NCBI GenBank assembly: GCA_029939965.1
Contig: JAOZRY010000132.1
Span: 1 to 7,487, forward strand
Length of the DNA stretch: 7,487 nucleotides
Origin: Bacteroidales bacterium
Lineage (GTDB): Bacteria; Bacteroidota; Bacteroidia; Bacteroidales; 4484-276
Reading direction: 5' to 3'
Notes under the pieces: model-generated
The model's input: only the letters and a program-made list of their open reading frames with translations
Databases searched by the model: none
What the model was told of the DNA's origin: nothing
Program-made: the position numbers and the translations under genes
Shown here: one piece after another, positions 6,235 to 7,487 of the stretch
Numbering within the stretch: the stretch's first letter is position 1
Layout: every line of letters starts with the position of its first letter

Positions 6235-7452
6235 TCACAAAAAAGGGAACTTGAACGGATGAATGCCGAGCTAAAAGTTGCAATGAACAGAGCCGAAATG
6301 GCAACCCAATCAAAATCGTTGTTCCTTGCCAGCATGTCGCACGAAATACGCACTCCGCTCAATGGTATTATCGGTATGGTAAATATCATGAAATATACAG
6401 AGCTTACAAAAGAACAGGTGGAGTATCTTGATATTATTAATATATCCGGAAATAATCTGCTTACGATTATCAACGATATTTTAGATTTTTCAAAAATCGA
6501 ATCCGGTCAGATTGATCTCGAAAATGCCACTTTTAATATACATAAAGAAATTGATGACATCGTTAAATTATTGAGTCTCAAGGCAAAAGAAAAACGATTA
6601 GAGATGATCGTTAAAATTCACCATTTGGTTCCTGAATTTATAAAAGGTGATTCTCTTCGTCTTAAACAAATTATTATCAATTTGGTGAATAATGCAATTA
6701 AGTTTACTCCCTCAGGAAGTATTACGCTTCAGGTAAATTTGTTTCAGTCGAAAAATAAAAAACCTGATAAAAGGAGTAATATCGTAAAACTTATTTTTTA
6801 TGTTATCGATACAGGTATTGGAATTTCGGAAGAGGGTATTGGACGGCTTTTTAAAGTTTTTTCGCAAACCAAAAGTTCAACATCGCGAATTTATGGTGGC
6901 ACCGGGTTAGGGCTTGCCATTTCTAAAAATCTTTCGAAAATTATGCATGGTGAGATAGGTGTTGAAAGTAAAGAAGGTGTTGGCTCAAAATTTTGGTTTA
7001 CTGCCGAATTTGAAAAAAGTAAAGATGTTTTAAAAGATATTGAAGAAAATATTGAAGACGATCATAAAACGAATAATGTCCTAAACATTCTCCTTGTCGA
7101 AGACAATCTGATTAATCAGAAAGTGGCGATTTTTAGCTTGAAAAAACTGGGACATCATGTTGATCTTGCTGAAAATGGGAAAATTGCTTTTGAGAAATTC
7201 AAAAAGAATAAATATGATCTTATCCTTATGGACGTTCTTATGCCAGTAATGGATGGTGTTGAGGCAACCCATAAAATAAGGGAATTTGAAAATAATACTA
7301 ATGCGCATAAACGAATTAAGATTTTTGCTATGACAGCGATGGCTCTCAAGGGCGAAAAGGAAAAACTGATGGCTGAAGGAATGGACAATTATCTTAGCAA
7401 ACCTTTTAAACCTGAGGATCTCACCAAATTGTTAAAATCGACCAGTATGTAA
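5857..7452 (+). CDS. soluble hybrid histidine kinase, REC-HisKA-HATPase-REC (paralogue of the preceding gene)
   Basis: This has the same architecture as its upstream neighbour, with no membrane segment. The N-terminal receiver (1-126) has Asp11/Asp12, Asp55, Ser85 and Lys108, and matches the neighbour's receiver at 99 of 126 positions without gaps, including all of residues 55-88. The linker to the kinase core is 25 residues shorter. HisKA carries His162 in SMSHEIRTPLNG. The HATPase has N-box Asn275/Asn279, G1 DTGIG at 318-322 and G2 GGTGLGL at 347-353. The C-terminal receiver (about 408-531) has Glu415/Asp416, Asp459, Thr493 and Lys515. The ATP-lid region reads FSQTKSSTSRIYGG where the neighbour has FSQADASISRKHGG, a small departure that should not abolish activity. 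The start lies 26 bases after the previous stop with no Shine-Dalgarno; homology to the neighbour from residue 1 supports it. It probably arose by tandem duplication and works in the same relay; its target is unknown. Confidence 0.95.
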   Translation: MNDKQKILIVDDRVENLVALEKLLDYFDVEFVRAYSGNEALVNTLLHDFALAIIDIQMPEMDGYETVELMRQEEKTKLLPVIFVSAIYKDDFYIIKGIETGAYDFISKPIVPEILKGKVKVFLDMYSQKRELERMNAELKVAMNRAEMATQSKSLFLASMSHEIRTPLNGIIGMVNIMKYTELTKEQVEYLDIINISGNNLLTIINDILDFSKIESGQIDLENATFNIHKEIDDIVKLLSLKAKEKRLEMIVKIHHLVPEFIKGDSLRLKQIIINLVNNAIKFTPSGSITLQVNLFQSKNKKPDKRSNIVKLIFYVIDTGIGISEEGIGRLFKVFSQTKSSTSRIYGGTGLGLAISKNLSKIMHGEIGVESKEGVGSKFWFTAEFEKSKDVLKDIEENIEDDHKTNNVLNILLVEDNLINQKVAIFSLKKLGHHVDLAENGKIAFEKFKKNKYDLILMDVLMPVMDGVEATHKIREFENNTNAHKRIKIFAMTAMALKGEKEKLMAEGMDNYLSKPFKPEDLTKLLKSTSM

Positions 7453-7470
7453 AAATTTGGTTCTACTGTT

Positions 7471-7487
7471 GGTACAATGGTACAATG
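7471..7487. repeat. start of a second octamer tandem repeat, cut by the window edge
   Basis: GGTACAAT occurs twice in immediate succession (7471-7478, 7479-7486), and the final base, G, fits the start of a third copy. It lies 18 bases after the stop codon of the third gene. The copy number cannot be known because the window ends here. No terminator hairpin is visible between the stop codon and this repeat. Confidence 0.55.

Overview
The window looks like a piece of a Bacteroidota chromosome, most likely a Marinilabiliales/Bacteroidales-like or related environmental lineage. The DNA is AT-rich (one 60-base line counted by hand is 37% GC). None of the three starts has a Shine-Dalgarno sequence, the leader is very AT-rich, and the protein architectures (HAMP-GAF-kinase with three receivers; receiver-kinase-receiver) are common in that phylum. 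The placement is inference; no taxonomic marker gene is present.

Layout. Positions 1-265 hold no convincing gene. They contain a long inverted repeat (54-106) and a tract of sixteen consecutive octamers, all beginning CATT (137-264), which ends one base before the first start codon. Three large plus-strand genes then fill almost everything: a membrane-bound hybrid histidine kinase of 1304 residues (266-4180), a soluble receiver-kinase-receiver protein of 548 residues (4184-5830), and a paralogous receiver-kinase-receiver protein of 531 residues (5857-7452). The gaps are 3 and 26 bases, so the three are almost certainly one operon. The last 35 bases are non-coding and end in two copies of another octamer, GGTACAAT, cut by the window edge.

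How the genes may work together. The first protein has two membrane segments around a roughly 170-residue external sensor region, then tandem HAMP, GAF, a strikingly regular coiled coil of eight 14-residue units, a kinase core (His618) and three receivers (Asp965, Asp1087, Asp1234). The second and third proteins have no membrane segments. Each begins with a nearly identical receiver (99 of 126 positions identical by my count), followed by its own kinase core (His187, His162) and a C-terminal receiver. Together they carry three kinase cores and seven receivers, all with intact catalytic or phosphoacceptor residues. There is no DNA-binding, cyclic-di-GMP or histidine-phosphotransfer (Hpt) domain in the window. 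The likely picture is a multi-kinase phosphorelay or signal-integration node whose output lies outside the window.

Novelty. The individual domain architectures are known. The points most worth following are the three-kinase operon with no output, the octamer tract touching the start codon, the eightfold 14-residue coiled coil, and the locally very conserved receiver shared by the second and third genes. I see no evidence of a wholly new class of system.
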